Origin: Corticium candelabrum | Taxonomy: Eukaryota; Porifera; Homoscleromorpha; Homosclerophorida; Plakinidae | Assembly: GCF_963422355.1 (NCBI RefSeq) | Contig: NC_085097.1 | Coordinates: 2,146,001 to 2,210,000 of the forward strand | DNA length: 64,000 bases | Direction: 5' to 3' | Shown: positions 10,700 through 20,865 of the stretch, one piece after another | Numbering within the stretch: the first letter of the stretch is position 1 | How the letters are laid out: each line of letters begins with the position of its first letter | Notes under the pieces: generated by a model | The model's database searches: none | Told to the model about the DNA's origin: nothing | Seen by the model: the letters and a program-made list of their open reading frames with translations, nothing else | Made by a program: the position numbers and the translations under genes

Positions 10700-11240
10700 T
10701 TTGAACGCTTTGCTAGTCTTTCATGAACCTCTCGAAAACAAGATTTTGATGCAATTTCTTTGTTCCTTATCTTCTTAGGACATTTCCAATGATAGTGTCC
10801 TTGTTTATGGGAATGGAAACATATCGCTCTTTGTCTAACTACTTGACGCTGTCTTCTATAATAGAAAGTAAGGTGTTCTTCTTTCTAGTTGGCAAACATC
10901 CTGACTTTGTGCCATTGTTTCAAAATGTCTCAGCTGCACTATTTTTCACACTTTCGATAGTTATAGCTATTTGAACTACTTCGTCCAATAATTGGGTCAG
11001 CAAGTCTTAAATACCTCATGTAGTTTCTGCAGAAATACATCGTCTTGAATTCCAGCAACCAATATGTCGCTCACTCTATCCCCATACTCTGCTATGGTAA
11101 AAGTGCAATTCGCCGCAAGTTGTATCAGCATAGTCTTGCACTGTCTCATGTTCCTGTTGACCTCTATAGGATGTTAACGCACTTGTTCTACAATTGCATT
11201 GTGCTTCCGTCGAAAATGAACGATTTTAACTAAGGTAGTT
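10700..11240 (-). pseudogene. Ty3/gypsy gag relic
   Basis: The minus strand reads LIQLAANCTFTIAEYGDRVS then DILVAGIQDDVFLQKLHE, the conserved gag segment before the nucleocapsid (L-R-x-L-A-x-x-C..R-D-x-x-V-x-G-I-x-D-x-x-L-Q-x-K-L). About 250 bp further on comes a zinc-knuckle-like CFHSHKQGHYHWKC, whose second Cys has become His. Stops punctuate the frame. Its strand and order fit the start of the relic whose protease begins at about 6.2 kb. Confidence 0.7.
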
Positions 11241-11364
11241 TATAGAGTACCGGTTCTGGGCCACTTGTATCTCTTCAATACAAATGTCTATTTTGTGGTT
11301 TAGTATTTCACTTGGATCTCTCCAATACAAATAGCTACTCTATGATCCTACGCTAGCCTCGTAC

Positions 11365-11437
11365 CAGACCCTCTCGCGCCGTCGTTCCCGGTTCTCGTAT
11401 AACACGAAAACGCCGGAGAGGGTCTGGGATCATACCG
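11365..11437. repeat. short imperfect inverted repeat
   Basis: ccagaccctctcgcgccg is followed about 35 bp later by cgccggagagggtctggg, an inverted pair that could fold into a hairpin or be the ends of a tiny TIR element. The downstream stretch 11,440-11,500 holds several cacgtcacc/caacgtcat phrases. No gene seen. Confidence 0.55.
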
Positions 11438-11827
11438 CCCACTTTCTTCACCTAGTGTCACCCAACGTCATCTAAGTGTCACCCCACGTCACCAACGTCA
11501 ATACTTTCATGCTATTAGTTCATTATGTTGTAACAATACACCCTTCTATCAAAGCAAATTTGGCATTACGCTATCTGTGTGATATCCCATAATTGCATAC
11601 ATTCATTGTTTGTTCTTCGTTTGTCTATGCGACATGGAAACCGATTCATTCACAGAGCGATGTCCCGAGTTCAATTCACGTTATCTGAAGCTGTAAGGTC
11701 CAATGTGATTTGATCACCAGTAGCCTGGAGTATATGCATGCACTAAGCGCTTCTCTATGACTGTGCTAGGCTACAAGAACAATATGAGTCGGGAAGCTCA
11801 TTAGATAGAGTTCCAACGAAAGTGGTA

Positions 11828-12970
11828 ATGAACAGTGTCAACTGTAGCTTGTTGACCACCGGAAAGGCAACGCTGTCCTCTGTGGATGTTGTCAAGCTAG
11901 TGCGCCTTGCCTTTGGATCAACTGTAGAGAGAAAAAGCGCCAGAGTTCAAGGCTGCCGCTCATACGTTTACTGCGGTATCCGAAGAAAGAGTGATCATGA
12001 GGAAAGTCCAGCCAAACGTTGTTGCATACAAGAGTGGATATTACATCACCGACCTCTGACCATCTACTACGAATTACACAATTAGAAGCTGAGCTCAAAC
12101 GTGAAAAGAAGCGCACACAAGAATTGGAGGCTGAACTGCAACAATCAATTATTCAGAGTCAATCTATCCAGTGGCATCAAGTAGGTACAGAAATTAACGC
12201 AGAGCTGAATGCGCTACAGAGAGCTGGAGGAATCATGTCAACAGGTCCAGTTGATGCAGCAGATGCATCTTCACTGACTGCAGACTTTAGTTTACATAAT
12301 CTACACAGCCAATTACTTACACACACTCCCAAAATTACATCACTGCTTTCCTCGATAGGCCAAGCTGACACCACTACAGGACCAAAAGATATCTACAGCT
12401 TGGCAGCAGTCTGCTTACTAGCGAAGAAGACAAGTGACAAGGTCAAAGGTTTTCAGCTTCTAGTTAGTCTGATGTTGGTTGCCAGGGCAACTAGTAAACA
12501 AGTCGTTACTACTCTTAACCATATGGGTGTCTGCTTGTCATATAGTCAAACTTTTAGGTATGTGGGAAACGCTGCAAAGCCAATAGAGCAGAACAGAGAG
12601 CATCAACATGGAGACTGGATCGTTGCCTATGACAACATAAATATTGAGAAACGTGTCACCCATGAGAGACATGCCAGACATACAGAGGCATGGAACTTTA
12701 CGAGCCGTTTGGCTGTCAAAGTAGCCAGACTTTTCCCACCTGATTACAAATACAACAGAATTACCACAATGCACTCGAGGAGATTTTACCGAATGATGAT
12801 GACGACAAAACATTTCACGAATCTGCTCAGACAAGAGTTCAGAAGGTACTCATACACAGATTACTAATTATACTAATTAGAGCCATGCTCATCCGGTCTA
12901 TAGGTGTCCGTTTATCGTACGAGCGGCAACATGACGACTTCAAAACAACTGCGCCAGACCCTATGGCTAT
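11828..12970 (+). pseudogene. DUF6589-like transposon-associated protein fragment
   Basis: The longest open part is about 12,004-12,867. It starts with a coiled-coil stretch (TQLEAELKREKKRTQELEAE) and continues with LLAKKTSDKVKGFQLLVSLM, RATSKQVVTTLNHMGVCLSY, WIVAYDNINIEKRVTHERHA and EAWNFTSRLAVKV. The Y-D-N-x-N followed by a T-x-x-W-N-F-T-S-R block is what I know from DUF6589-type proteins, usually found in transposon-derived genes. An upstream frame from ATG 11,828 (about 85 residues) may be its N-terminus, out of phase. Near 12,780 a shift leads to EILPNDDDDKTFHESAQTRV in another frame. Family call is moderate; no function assigned. Confidence 0.5.
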
Positions 12971-13730
12971 TTTCGCGACTCGGGAAAAGAATCTGGCTAC
13001 ACGAGACTAGACGATGCGCGGTCTGCGAATCCAATCTATATGCAGTCTTTCTGGAAATACAAGGTCGGAATCAAGTATCTTCTCAATGTAATTGACGTGT
13101 TCAGCAAGTACGCATGGTCGACTCCTATGCGATAAAACAGAAAAGCCAGGTCTTGGATTCAATCATACCCCAAACCCAGGAACTTGTGGGTAGATCGTGG
13201 CGGTGAGCTTTACAGTAGGACCTTTGATCGCTTGTTAGAAGAAAACAATTCCACAGGTATTTGACATACAATGAAGGTAAGAGGTGGTGGCAAAAAGGTT
13301 TCGTCGAAGTCGGAAAACGAGGATGTGGAAGTATTTCTCGGCCAACACAGCCATAAGTATATATCTACATTTTGGATACCCTGTTGAAACAATACACTAC
13401 CTCCTATCACAGATCTATACGAATAACGCCCGCAAAAGGCCAAAATCCCTCGTTTGAAATCATCTGTATGGAGAAGTGTCCGTAAAACATTCAAAATCAA
13501 AGTTCGTGATCGTGTTGCAATTGCTAGAAAGATGACTTTTGAAAAGGATACACACCCAATGGGACCGATAATGTCTTCAAGATCGTCGAAATACACAACA
13601 CCGACCCCGTCACTTACAGACTCAATGACTGGAAGGGGGAAGTATAGAGGGTTCCTTCTACGAGGCCGAGCTACAAAAGGACGTCCCAAGACGTTTTCGT
13701 ATCAAGAACGCGATCAAATGCAAGGATATC
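12960..13730 (+). pseudogene. Polinton/Maverick-type integrase relic, copy 1
   Basis: Plus-strand pieces of a retroviral-type (rve) integrase: GIKYLLNVIDVFSKYAWS near 13,068-13,120 with the first catalytic Asp, and LWVDRGGELYSRTFDRLLEE near 13,178-13,240 with the second. The region of the catalytic Glu near 13,270-13,300 is disrupted. Further on come YTTSYHRSIRIT-like and VGDRV/VRDRVAIARK-like C-terminal segments in shifting frames. The same C-terminal block occurs on the minus strand at 32.16-32.56 kb. Integrases of this form mark Polintons (adenovirus-like, capsid-bearing DNA transposons). Numerous stops make it non-functional. Confidence 0.7.
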
Positions 13731-13990
13731 CCATGCGTTCAATTTGTTTTGGTGGAACCTATACCTTATTCTCTCTATCTGTCTAATTCTCATCGCGACC
13801 GTCCTCTTTTATCCTCGGCGAGATCGAAACGTTCAATTTGTTTCTTGATGTGGTATTTGAGATTGCATTTGGATCTTTTGATGTAGGTTTTTGACGCCCC
13901 TCTCGGGCGTTTTACGTCTTAGATGCCACTACTTCCGCGAATTCGTTATTTTATTTGCACACCTTTTATGTTTTGCACCACACTGACATT
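13730..13990. repeat. post-integrase block shared with 31.74-32.05 kb
   Basis: ttttggtggaacctatacct and the downstream gacgcccctctcgggcgttt region are the inverted counterpart of sequence around 31,745-31,960 (ataggttccaccaaaggaaa). It supports two copies of one Polinton family in opposite orientation. A short hydrophobic reading (FEIAFGSFDV here, FEIVFGSFDV in copy 2) is conserved between the copies and could be a small gene; that is a guess. Confidence 0.55.
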
Positions 13991-15679
13991 TTTAGGTATA
14001 GAATCGATTCATTCCAATTTTACAACTATACGACCAGGAGCATATCGGTAGTACGGCACTCGACTGATGTTTAAATACCTCTTAAAACTACGAGAGCACG
14101 ATAGAATTGGTGATGAGGCGAGGCGATCGACTCGGAATTGAGTATTTTGGACCTCTCTGCAAAGATGTGCATGTGGAGGAAACGTCATCCAAGCAGAAAG
14201 AGGAGATCAAAGAGTAGCCGTACATCAAGCCTTGGTGTATGTTAGGGACGACATCTCCCGAACCACTATTCGTCGGACCACAACATAATATAAAATAACC
14301 CTTCTAGAGGGTTAGGACTGTTGGTGATAGGCCTGCTCAATCTGAATCGATAACAACCAAGTTGTTAAACAACCGCATGATGTCTTCGTGATCACCCTCT
14401 TCAGCACATGTTATGGCCCATTCAAAGACTATGGCACATCTATGGCATAGTATCACGATCTCATGGTGGCCGTACCTGGCAGCGTTGGCATTGGCGGTTT
14501 CGAATTCTTAACATCACAATCACGACCGGGAGAACTATAGATTCGTGACTGTTGTTTGCAGCAGACACTATGTAGCCTTGTCGACGTACGTGGCTCCCCA
14601 TTCGTGACATAGTTGCAATATATTTTATGAAGACTGTGTGCTGCCCACGCCATGGGTAGATCAAATTGTAACACCCCAATTAAGACACTGGCCCATGACG
14701 TTTTCTTGATCGCCAATTGCAGCTATAACATAGCCGAGTCGAGATTGCTCACTTCCAATTCTCGACTTCAAGGAGGACTTGCTCGTGACCACCTTCTGTA
14801 GTCTATACCATGACTTCGACGAGATCGACCTTGTCATAGTTGTGACACAATTGCACATCGTGTGCATACCCTGCGTATGCAGCCATGTCCGTAGCCTCTT
14901 GGACGTGAGTGGCGCCGAGATATCGAGCCAGGTACACCATAAAGAAAATGCCGCAAGTGGCAGCCATTTTCATGACTTTATTAAGAGAAAGTATACTGGT
15001 TGATAATACAATCTCAACCATTGGAATGCATTCGTACACCCAACCAATAGAGTCCTACAACTGTCTGTGTATGCACAATAAGTTCAGCAAGAGTCTAACC
15101 GTGATAACTCACCGCTTGAGCAGCGGCAAGTATTTGCAGAGTTATTGCCAGTGTATATACCATAGATCACATTTGTCTACTAGCAAGCAATTTCACTATA
15201 CCCTTTATACATATCAGGCGCCGAGTGAGGATGCGCACCCTCGACAATGGAAGATACTAGATAGACAATGCAATCCATACCTTAGACTCACGGACGGGAG
15301 ACAGTGGGTGTAACAGCGCATCAATAGACGTTGCGTTAGGATTGGCAAGTACCTACCCCAGATCAAATCGTGCAAGTTGGACCACTCAAAAATGCTGTAC
15401 TACTAAAAAAGCTAGAACATTTAAAAAAATTGTTTCTAAAATTTTGTAAACCGGTACTCTTACTGCTCACACACCGGCACAAACAGTTTCAATAGATGGC
15501 AGACATATGACGGGTTCTTTTTATCTTATTCGTCCTCGTGGTTGGTCTTTTCTAACTTAGCGGGTTCAATCAGTCTCCGTAAGTTAGGACATTTCGGTTC
15601 TGTATAGTTTGACCAACGCAGTTGAGAGACATTAACCAAATTTGGACTTTTAGTAGTCTCTTGACATTGCAGTCGATTA
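13991..15679. other. no gene recognised
   Basis: Several ORFs of 60-130 codons occur on both strands but none shows a domain I recognise. Part may be further decayed Polinton sequence, since it directly follows the integrase relic. A GTAAGT at about 15,575 could be a donor for the ZU5 gene just downstream if that gene has an upstream exon. Confidence 0.4.
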
Positions 15680-16867
15680 ATGTGTTTCTGGAACCAGGCC
15701 AAAATTTTTGTTAATACTATTGCCATTATTATGATCGTTAGCATTATTATTTTATTATTTGTTTCTTTGTTCTTTTTGACAGGTTCAGCTTCGGGTTTTC
15801 TTATTTCTTCGAATGTTATGAAAACTACATTAGCAACAAAAGGCAAACGAACAAGCTCGGTCTCATTAGCTATTGGCAAAGATGGAGGATGCATTCGATC
15901 AAGTGAAAGTTATATCTTTATTCCAGAAGACGCCGTTTCTACGTTAACTACTTTCACTCTTGAAACTGACGTCGATCCTCTATTGATGCCACCAGTTGAT
16001 ATCAAAAACGAACAAATTCTAAGCCCGGTGTTACGCATACTGCCATCGCCGGTTATTCCAAAATTTGGTAAACACGCGCATCTGTTTTTCCTACCTGTCG
16101 TACCACTTGCGGCAAGCAATCAGGATGTTGGAGGGCTGTTGGAGCTGAAGATGAGTCAGTCAATAAATGAACGAAAGGTGTGGAAAACTGTATTGCATCT
16201 CAATACGAAAAGCAATCAATTTACGACGGCTTCATCTGTTTCTTATGATCCAAAGACGTTCTTGGAATATGTTAGCCACTTTCGGGATTTTGCGTGGGTT
16301 CGTAAAGTAATCAGATGGCTACGTCGCGCGCTAGGCATAATTCCGTCTTCGCGAAATATTAGTTACGCTTTGTTTGGCAAGGAAATACTGCGATTTAGGT
16401 GGGAGATCGTTGCTTACATTATCCACTTTCCAATCTACGATACCTTGGTTAAGGATCTAAGAGCAAGATCTTACCACGAGTTACATTCTCCACTCAGAGA
16501 TTGCATTGGTGTAAATGGAAAAGTTCGCTTAGAAATTAGTTGTAGTGTTCCATGGAAGGTGATTTGCGGAGGAGATGCTCATGAGATTTCAACTGAGAGC
16601 ATCTGGAATGCTGCAGTTGATGCTAGATGCTTTCGCCGATTCAACTTGGAAGCTACAAATAATATTGTTGACACTTTAGATTGCATCGTGAATGCGATAT
16701 TTATACCGGACGAGAAATGTCCTGCAACGTTTTTGCCAGTATCAATGCCTGTCTCACACTCACTCGACAGTGCATTAATTTCCCAGCCAGAAATAGCAGG
16801 TATTGCAAATTATTATTTTATAACCAACATTTTTGTCATTTGTATGTACACTTATCAGCTACTCTAA
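15680..16867 (+). CDS. ZU5-UPA-like domain protein (probably one exon of a larger gene)
   Basis: The open frame from ATG 15,680 gives 395 residues. Residues about 66-150 resemble ZU5: IGKDGGCIRSSESYIFIPED, then ILSPVLRILPSP and FGKHAHLFFLPV (the G-G-x-L..I-P..L-S-P-V..F-x-x-x-x-x-L-x-x-P pattern). Residues about 205-345 resemble a UPA domain (WEIVAYIIHFPIYDTLVKDL, then GKVRLEISCSVPW and STESIWNA). ZU5-UPA pairs occur in UNC5, ankyrins and PIDD, where they bind or auto-inhibit partners and are often followed by a death domain. Residues 11-35 form a strong hydrophobic segment. It could be a membrane anchor, but the DNA also reads as a polypyrimidine tract ending TTTTTGACAG at 15,780, so the true exon may start at 15,781. 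A donor AG|GTATTG at 16,799 suggests that the last 23 residues are intronic. Confidence 0.55.
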   Translation: MCFWNQAKIFVNTIAIIMIVSIIILLFVSLFFLTGSASGFLISSNVMKTTLATKGKRTSSVSLAIGKDGGCIRSSESYIFIPEDAVSTLTTFTLETDVDPLLMPPVDIKNEQILSPVLRILPSPVIPKFGKHAHLFFLPVVPLAASNQDVGGLLELKMSQSINERKVWKTVLHLNTKSNQFTTASSVSYDPKTFLEYVSHFRDFAWVRKVIRWLRRALGIIPSSRNISYALFGKEILRFRWEIVAYIIHFPIYDTLVKDLRARSYHELHSPLRDCIGVNGKVRLEISCSVPWKVICGGDAHEISTESIWNAAVDARCFRRFNLEATNNIVDTLDCIVNAIFIPDEKCPATFLPVSMPVSHSLDSALISQPEIAGIANYYFITNIFVICMYTYQLL

Positions 16868-18320
16868 TTGTAAGCAACAGAACAGAAGAATCAGTAACGG
16901 CTATCAGCAATAATAATACATATTTGGAGGTATTCATCAGTCATAATCCAATTTTAAATTTTTTAACGCAAGTTTGTTTATTTTTAGCGTATCCTATATA
17001 CTCGAGACACTGAGCGCGCTGGTAAGTATTATAGGAGCATTCTGGAGATATGCGATAGTATGCTGAATCCGTCTTCACTCGCTAATGAGAAATCCATTCT
17101 AGCCAAGTTGGGTACCTGGCCGCTATCTCAGAGCAAACCCGACAGATGTACGTTAAACGTTTTATAGCTTCAAAACTAACGGAGCCGTTTTAAGAATTTC
17201 GTCCACCAAGTGAAGCGTTTTTGCTCGCCATCAGATCAAGTGAGCCGTAATGGCGCAATCGTGTTCCCTCAAATGGTCTCTTTGTCGTTTCCGTCACTCC
17301 AAGCACGGTGGAAACCGTCGTGCTACTTTCGAACTGTCTAGAAACTGACTTTTCCTTGCGATTTATTTGCGTCCGGTAACCTTCGAGAGACTAAGCGTTT
17401 TGTGAGATTCTTTGGGGGTAAAATCAATGGACGCTGTCGTCGATGGTGCTCTAACATTTTACGAGGCACTCATTCATACGCAGGTATACTTTTCGCGAAC
17501 TCCCTCAATCATCTCCGAAGTGTTCCGTTAACGTTGATGGTATTCAATATCGATGAAGAATTATTGTATTGCTTCTATTATTTTGCTTGCGTGAGTTCTG
17601 TTATATGTCACACTATAGGAGATACTGCTCCTAAGATGGACTTGAAAATTCCTCTGGTAGACGGCAGGTGCAGTGTGGAGTGATTGCAACAATAGCTGGT
17701 CTCACTCTTTTGACAGTAACTGAACCTATTTCTCCAGGCATGAAACGAGGAAATGAAGTTATAGTTTCCTTCAAGATACATTGGTGCTGCCTCGTTTCAC
17801 TCTGTCTAAATCGGGCATACGCTGGATCTATTCCAGACGCTAAGTCACCGCAAATGCCAGGGCAAACAAACTAAAGTCATGTCCGCCCTTCTGTTTGTGA
17901 AGAGACGCTACAGTAACCTTATGGATATCCGTTCTGTAAATTTGAAGCAAGTTGAGCTTGAACATTCTGTGATATGTATTTGAATGGACTTTGTGCGCGA
18001 TACAGAGAACTCTAACCTATTACTCAAGAGTGTGTTTTGAAAGCCGTTCCACAGGGGGAAACTAACGTGTATCAGCTTTAGCCAAGCATTAATTATCAAG
18101 TCATTCAGCTAAGCAGTGGAAGACTCAAGAATTTTGATGTCCCTTTTTCCGATTCCTATAGACGTTCTCGTAGCAATTGCCGAAGCAGTTGTTCTCTCTT
18201 GTCAAGGGTCAGAGGAGACTGAATTGCCGGGCTTCTTCCTTTCTCGCTCAAATTAACTTTTTGTTTCCTCTCGCAGCACGTCTCTTTTACGGCTGGCTTT
18301 GGTTGTCTGCTGTCTTACTC
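16868..18320. other. no gene supported; possible small exons of the ZU5 gene
   Basis: A TTTATTTTTAG acceptor at 16,988 and a G|GTAAGT donor at about 17,022 bracket 33 bp that read VSYILETLSAL in one phase, which could be a further exon, but the phase does not join cleanly to the donor at 16,799. Nothing else is supported. ORFs at 17,402-17,874 show no domain. Confidence 0.3.
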
Positions 18321-18321
18321 T

Positions 18322-18405
18322 TAGCTATCCCGTTAGTAATCCGGGCATCTGGTTAGTAATCGGGCTGTCCGGGTTATAAACCGGGACGATGGTTAGCAAG
18401 GAGGT
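18322..18405. repeat. degenerate tandem repeat (GGTTAGTAATCCGGG-like)
   Basis: Four units of about 20 bp: cccgttagtaatccgggcat, ctggttagtaatcgggctgt, ccgggttataaaccgggacg and tggttagcaagg. Each contains an imperfect inverted ccnggtta..taanccggg core. The array is too short to classify. Confidence 0.7.
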
Positions 18406-19128
18406 TGGAACAGTACTACATTCACTTATTGCACAATCGCCATGCAATTATGACATTTATATTAATCCGAGGCTACAGCGACTCATTTTTGAGATAAATT
18501 GATCGAACGGCAGAGGAATTCTATTAGCGAAGTGATAAGCCTTCCTTTGCGTCGCGGCAATAAAACTGCCAACTTGAGAGTTGGCGACTATGCGATATTA
18601 GATAGTACGCTGCATGTATAGTGCAACTGATTCAAATAGTTTTGTCTTTATTTTAATCAAAGGAAATCTCTAAAGTATAGGAATTCGAAGGATACTGCTG
18701 TGAATCCAACACTTTTAATATGCACATGTGGTAAGGCATCGTAACATCGAAAGGTCCAAATAGAGATGCCCGATGAAGGCAAAACCATGAACATTATTTG
18801 GCAAAATCAGTTACAGGTTGCTTACGTGACATATAGGGAATTTGAAGCGCTTGTCGACGAGACCAACGCCCAGACAACATCTAATCGCGATGCCTGCTGT
18901 TTCTCTCAGTTAGTTTTACGCATATAGCCGTATGTACCATAGACAAAATCAACTTGTTCACTGTGAAACATGATGCGACGCAGCTTTTCCCAAAATCAAA
19001 ATCAAAGCTATGCTATTATGATATATTTGGTTTGAGTAATAGTTATAATTGCTGAGCGTAGCGAGGCTTCTAATGCCTTTAGCAAAACCGAAATATGCGC
19101 GATAGTATAGGTTTATCTATCGAGCTTT

Positions 19129-19417
<289 letters not shown>

Positions 19418-19662
19418 CTCGCGTGCGCACCAACCTCAAATTTTTTCCCTCACGACTACGTTTCATTATAAGACCTACTTCAAGAAATCGTTTCCGTTTC
19501 GACTACAGATCAGTGTAAGAACGATTCGTGCAAGTGAGCAAACGGCGACGAAAAGGTCTCATGAAGTTCCACCTCCTCATCCTTTTGTATTGTAGCTACG
19601 GATTGTGTGTACTTGACAACAGAGAAACACCTTCAGAAGCTGACTCCGTTGCGACGTGTTAA

Positions 19663-20153
19663 GACTGGTTTACAGTAGCTTACGCAAGCCGAGCGTCAGC
19701 CCAGCGTATCATCAACATACGTATCGCTAGCGTCCTGCTGTAAACAAGTTGCCTCGTTTCGCCGAGACTTTATATACGTTCTGACCAGCGTCAAGACGTT
19801 GGATTAGACCAGAGCTCTATTCGAGCGTCAACGTAATGTAATTAAACTGGAAATAATGCGGTTTGTAACTACCATTCGGCTTACGCGCTTTTACTCCCTT
19901 GGGACTCCAGTTTTCTAACAAGTTGGATGACAATGATCTCAACAACTAGAAGCAGGAAACCTTTGTAAGAAGGCATACAATTGCCACAGGGGCAGAAACA
20001 GCCTTTGACGACAGACTCTTTTCGCAGCTGATAAGACGTTGCTGGGTTGTGCTCAGACATTTTGCGGTAAATGAATAGGTTTCAACGTCTGACTACGTTT
20101 ACGTTATACGCTGAGATGACGATCGGCTTCAGTAAGTTATTGTAAACCAGCCC
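19663..20153. mobile_element. 491-bp TIR element, Harbinger-like
   Basis: The left end GACTGGTTTACAGTA and the complemented right end GGCTGGTTTACAATA are inverted repeats, flanked on both sides by TTAA (19,659-19,662 and 20,154-20,157). A TTA or TAA target fits PIF/Harbinger; TTAA would equally fit piggyBac or Kolobok. The subterminal cgagcgtcagcccagcgtat and its inverted partner atacgctgagatgacgatcg extend the similarity. It shares its terminus with 32,570-33,225. No coding potential. Confidence 0.7.
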
Positions 20154-20865
20154 TTAATCACCAACGCGAGACGACTAGCCAATACGTAAATGTAGTTGCA
20201 TATGCATGCTTTGCGCACGTACATCTCCTGCACGTGCATTGACTTGATTTAAGCTGCATGTAACACTGAAAGAGCTTACTTGTAGTCGATTGGCAAAACG
20301 AAACTCACAGACTGTCACACAGCTAACAATATATTGAGTTGTTATATGCAGAAGCTGCAAAATATTTGTTATCCACAACCCTTTTGTGACTGAACTAGAC
20401 TGTAAACAGTATTACAGTGCAGGAGACTGTAGAATTTGCACAAAGATTCTTGAGAGCGATTTCGTCCGCGATCATTGTCTAATTGCAGACGATGCCGAAG
20501 AGCAGCGCAGACTGCTTGGAACTTCTTGATCTACCCATAAATATGACGTCGAATCGTACTACACGCTGCACTTTTCTACATTTTTAACATGTTTTAGGTG
20601 ATAATACTGTAATTCAATAGATGTACTGTGTTTAATTAATTGTACATCTTCCCATGAACGAATGCTTTGTTGGAAACACATGCAAGCCTTAGTTAAATTG
20701 GACAAACATCCCGTGTGACCGTTAGAACAGAACAGTTACGCTGTGTCTTGTATGTATTCATATTTGCTACATGCATTTTAGATGGTACGAATGACTGATA
20801 TTGAATAAATATATTAATTTTGCCACTCGGTTTCTGCTAAATATGTTAACTTTAGACTTTCGTGA

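Larger units (their letters stand above)
6374..10700. mobile_element. composite element bounded by inverted repeats, family unknown
   Basis: The left end (tagtataggaagtggtggtt, about 6377-6396) returns inverted at the right end (about 10,665-10,697, complement tagtataaggaaatggggg). Both ends continue with ttctggcacacatggttcaa-like sequence, then an atcaccccatttctacaa block and a ttttccataactggttg block. The left side holds an extra partial copy (6498-6800). Palindromic GTAC abuts both ends. It splits the minus-strand gypsy relic between gag and protease, so I read it as a later insertion. Internal coding is decayed and unrecognised; a Tc1 copy (8564-10,281) later landed in it. Confidence 0.55.

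Noticed and set aside
13210..13689. 159-codon minus-strand ORF
   Set aside because: Antisense to the Polinton integrase relic, whose plus-strand motifs are recognisable; no domain in the minus frame.
17640..17790. Candidate mini-exons (GDTAPKMDLKIPLVDGR and following) bracketed by AG/GT
   Set aside because: The phases lead to stops in every join tried, and there is no domain to support them.
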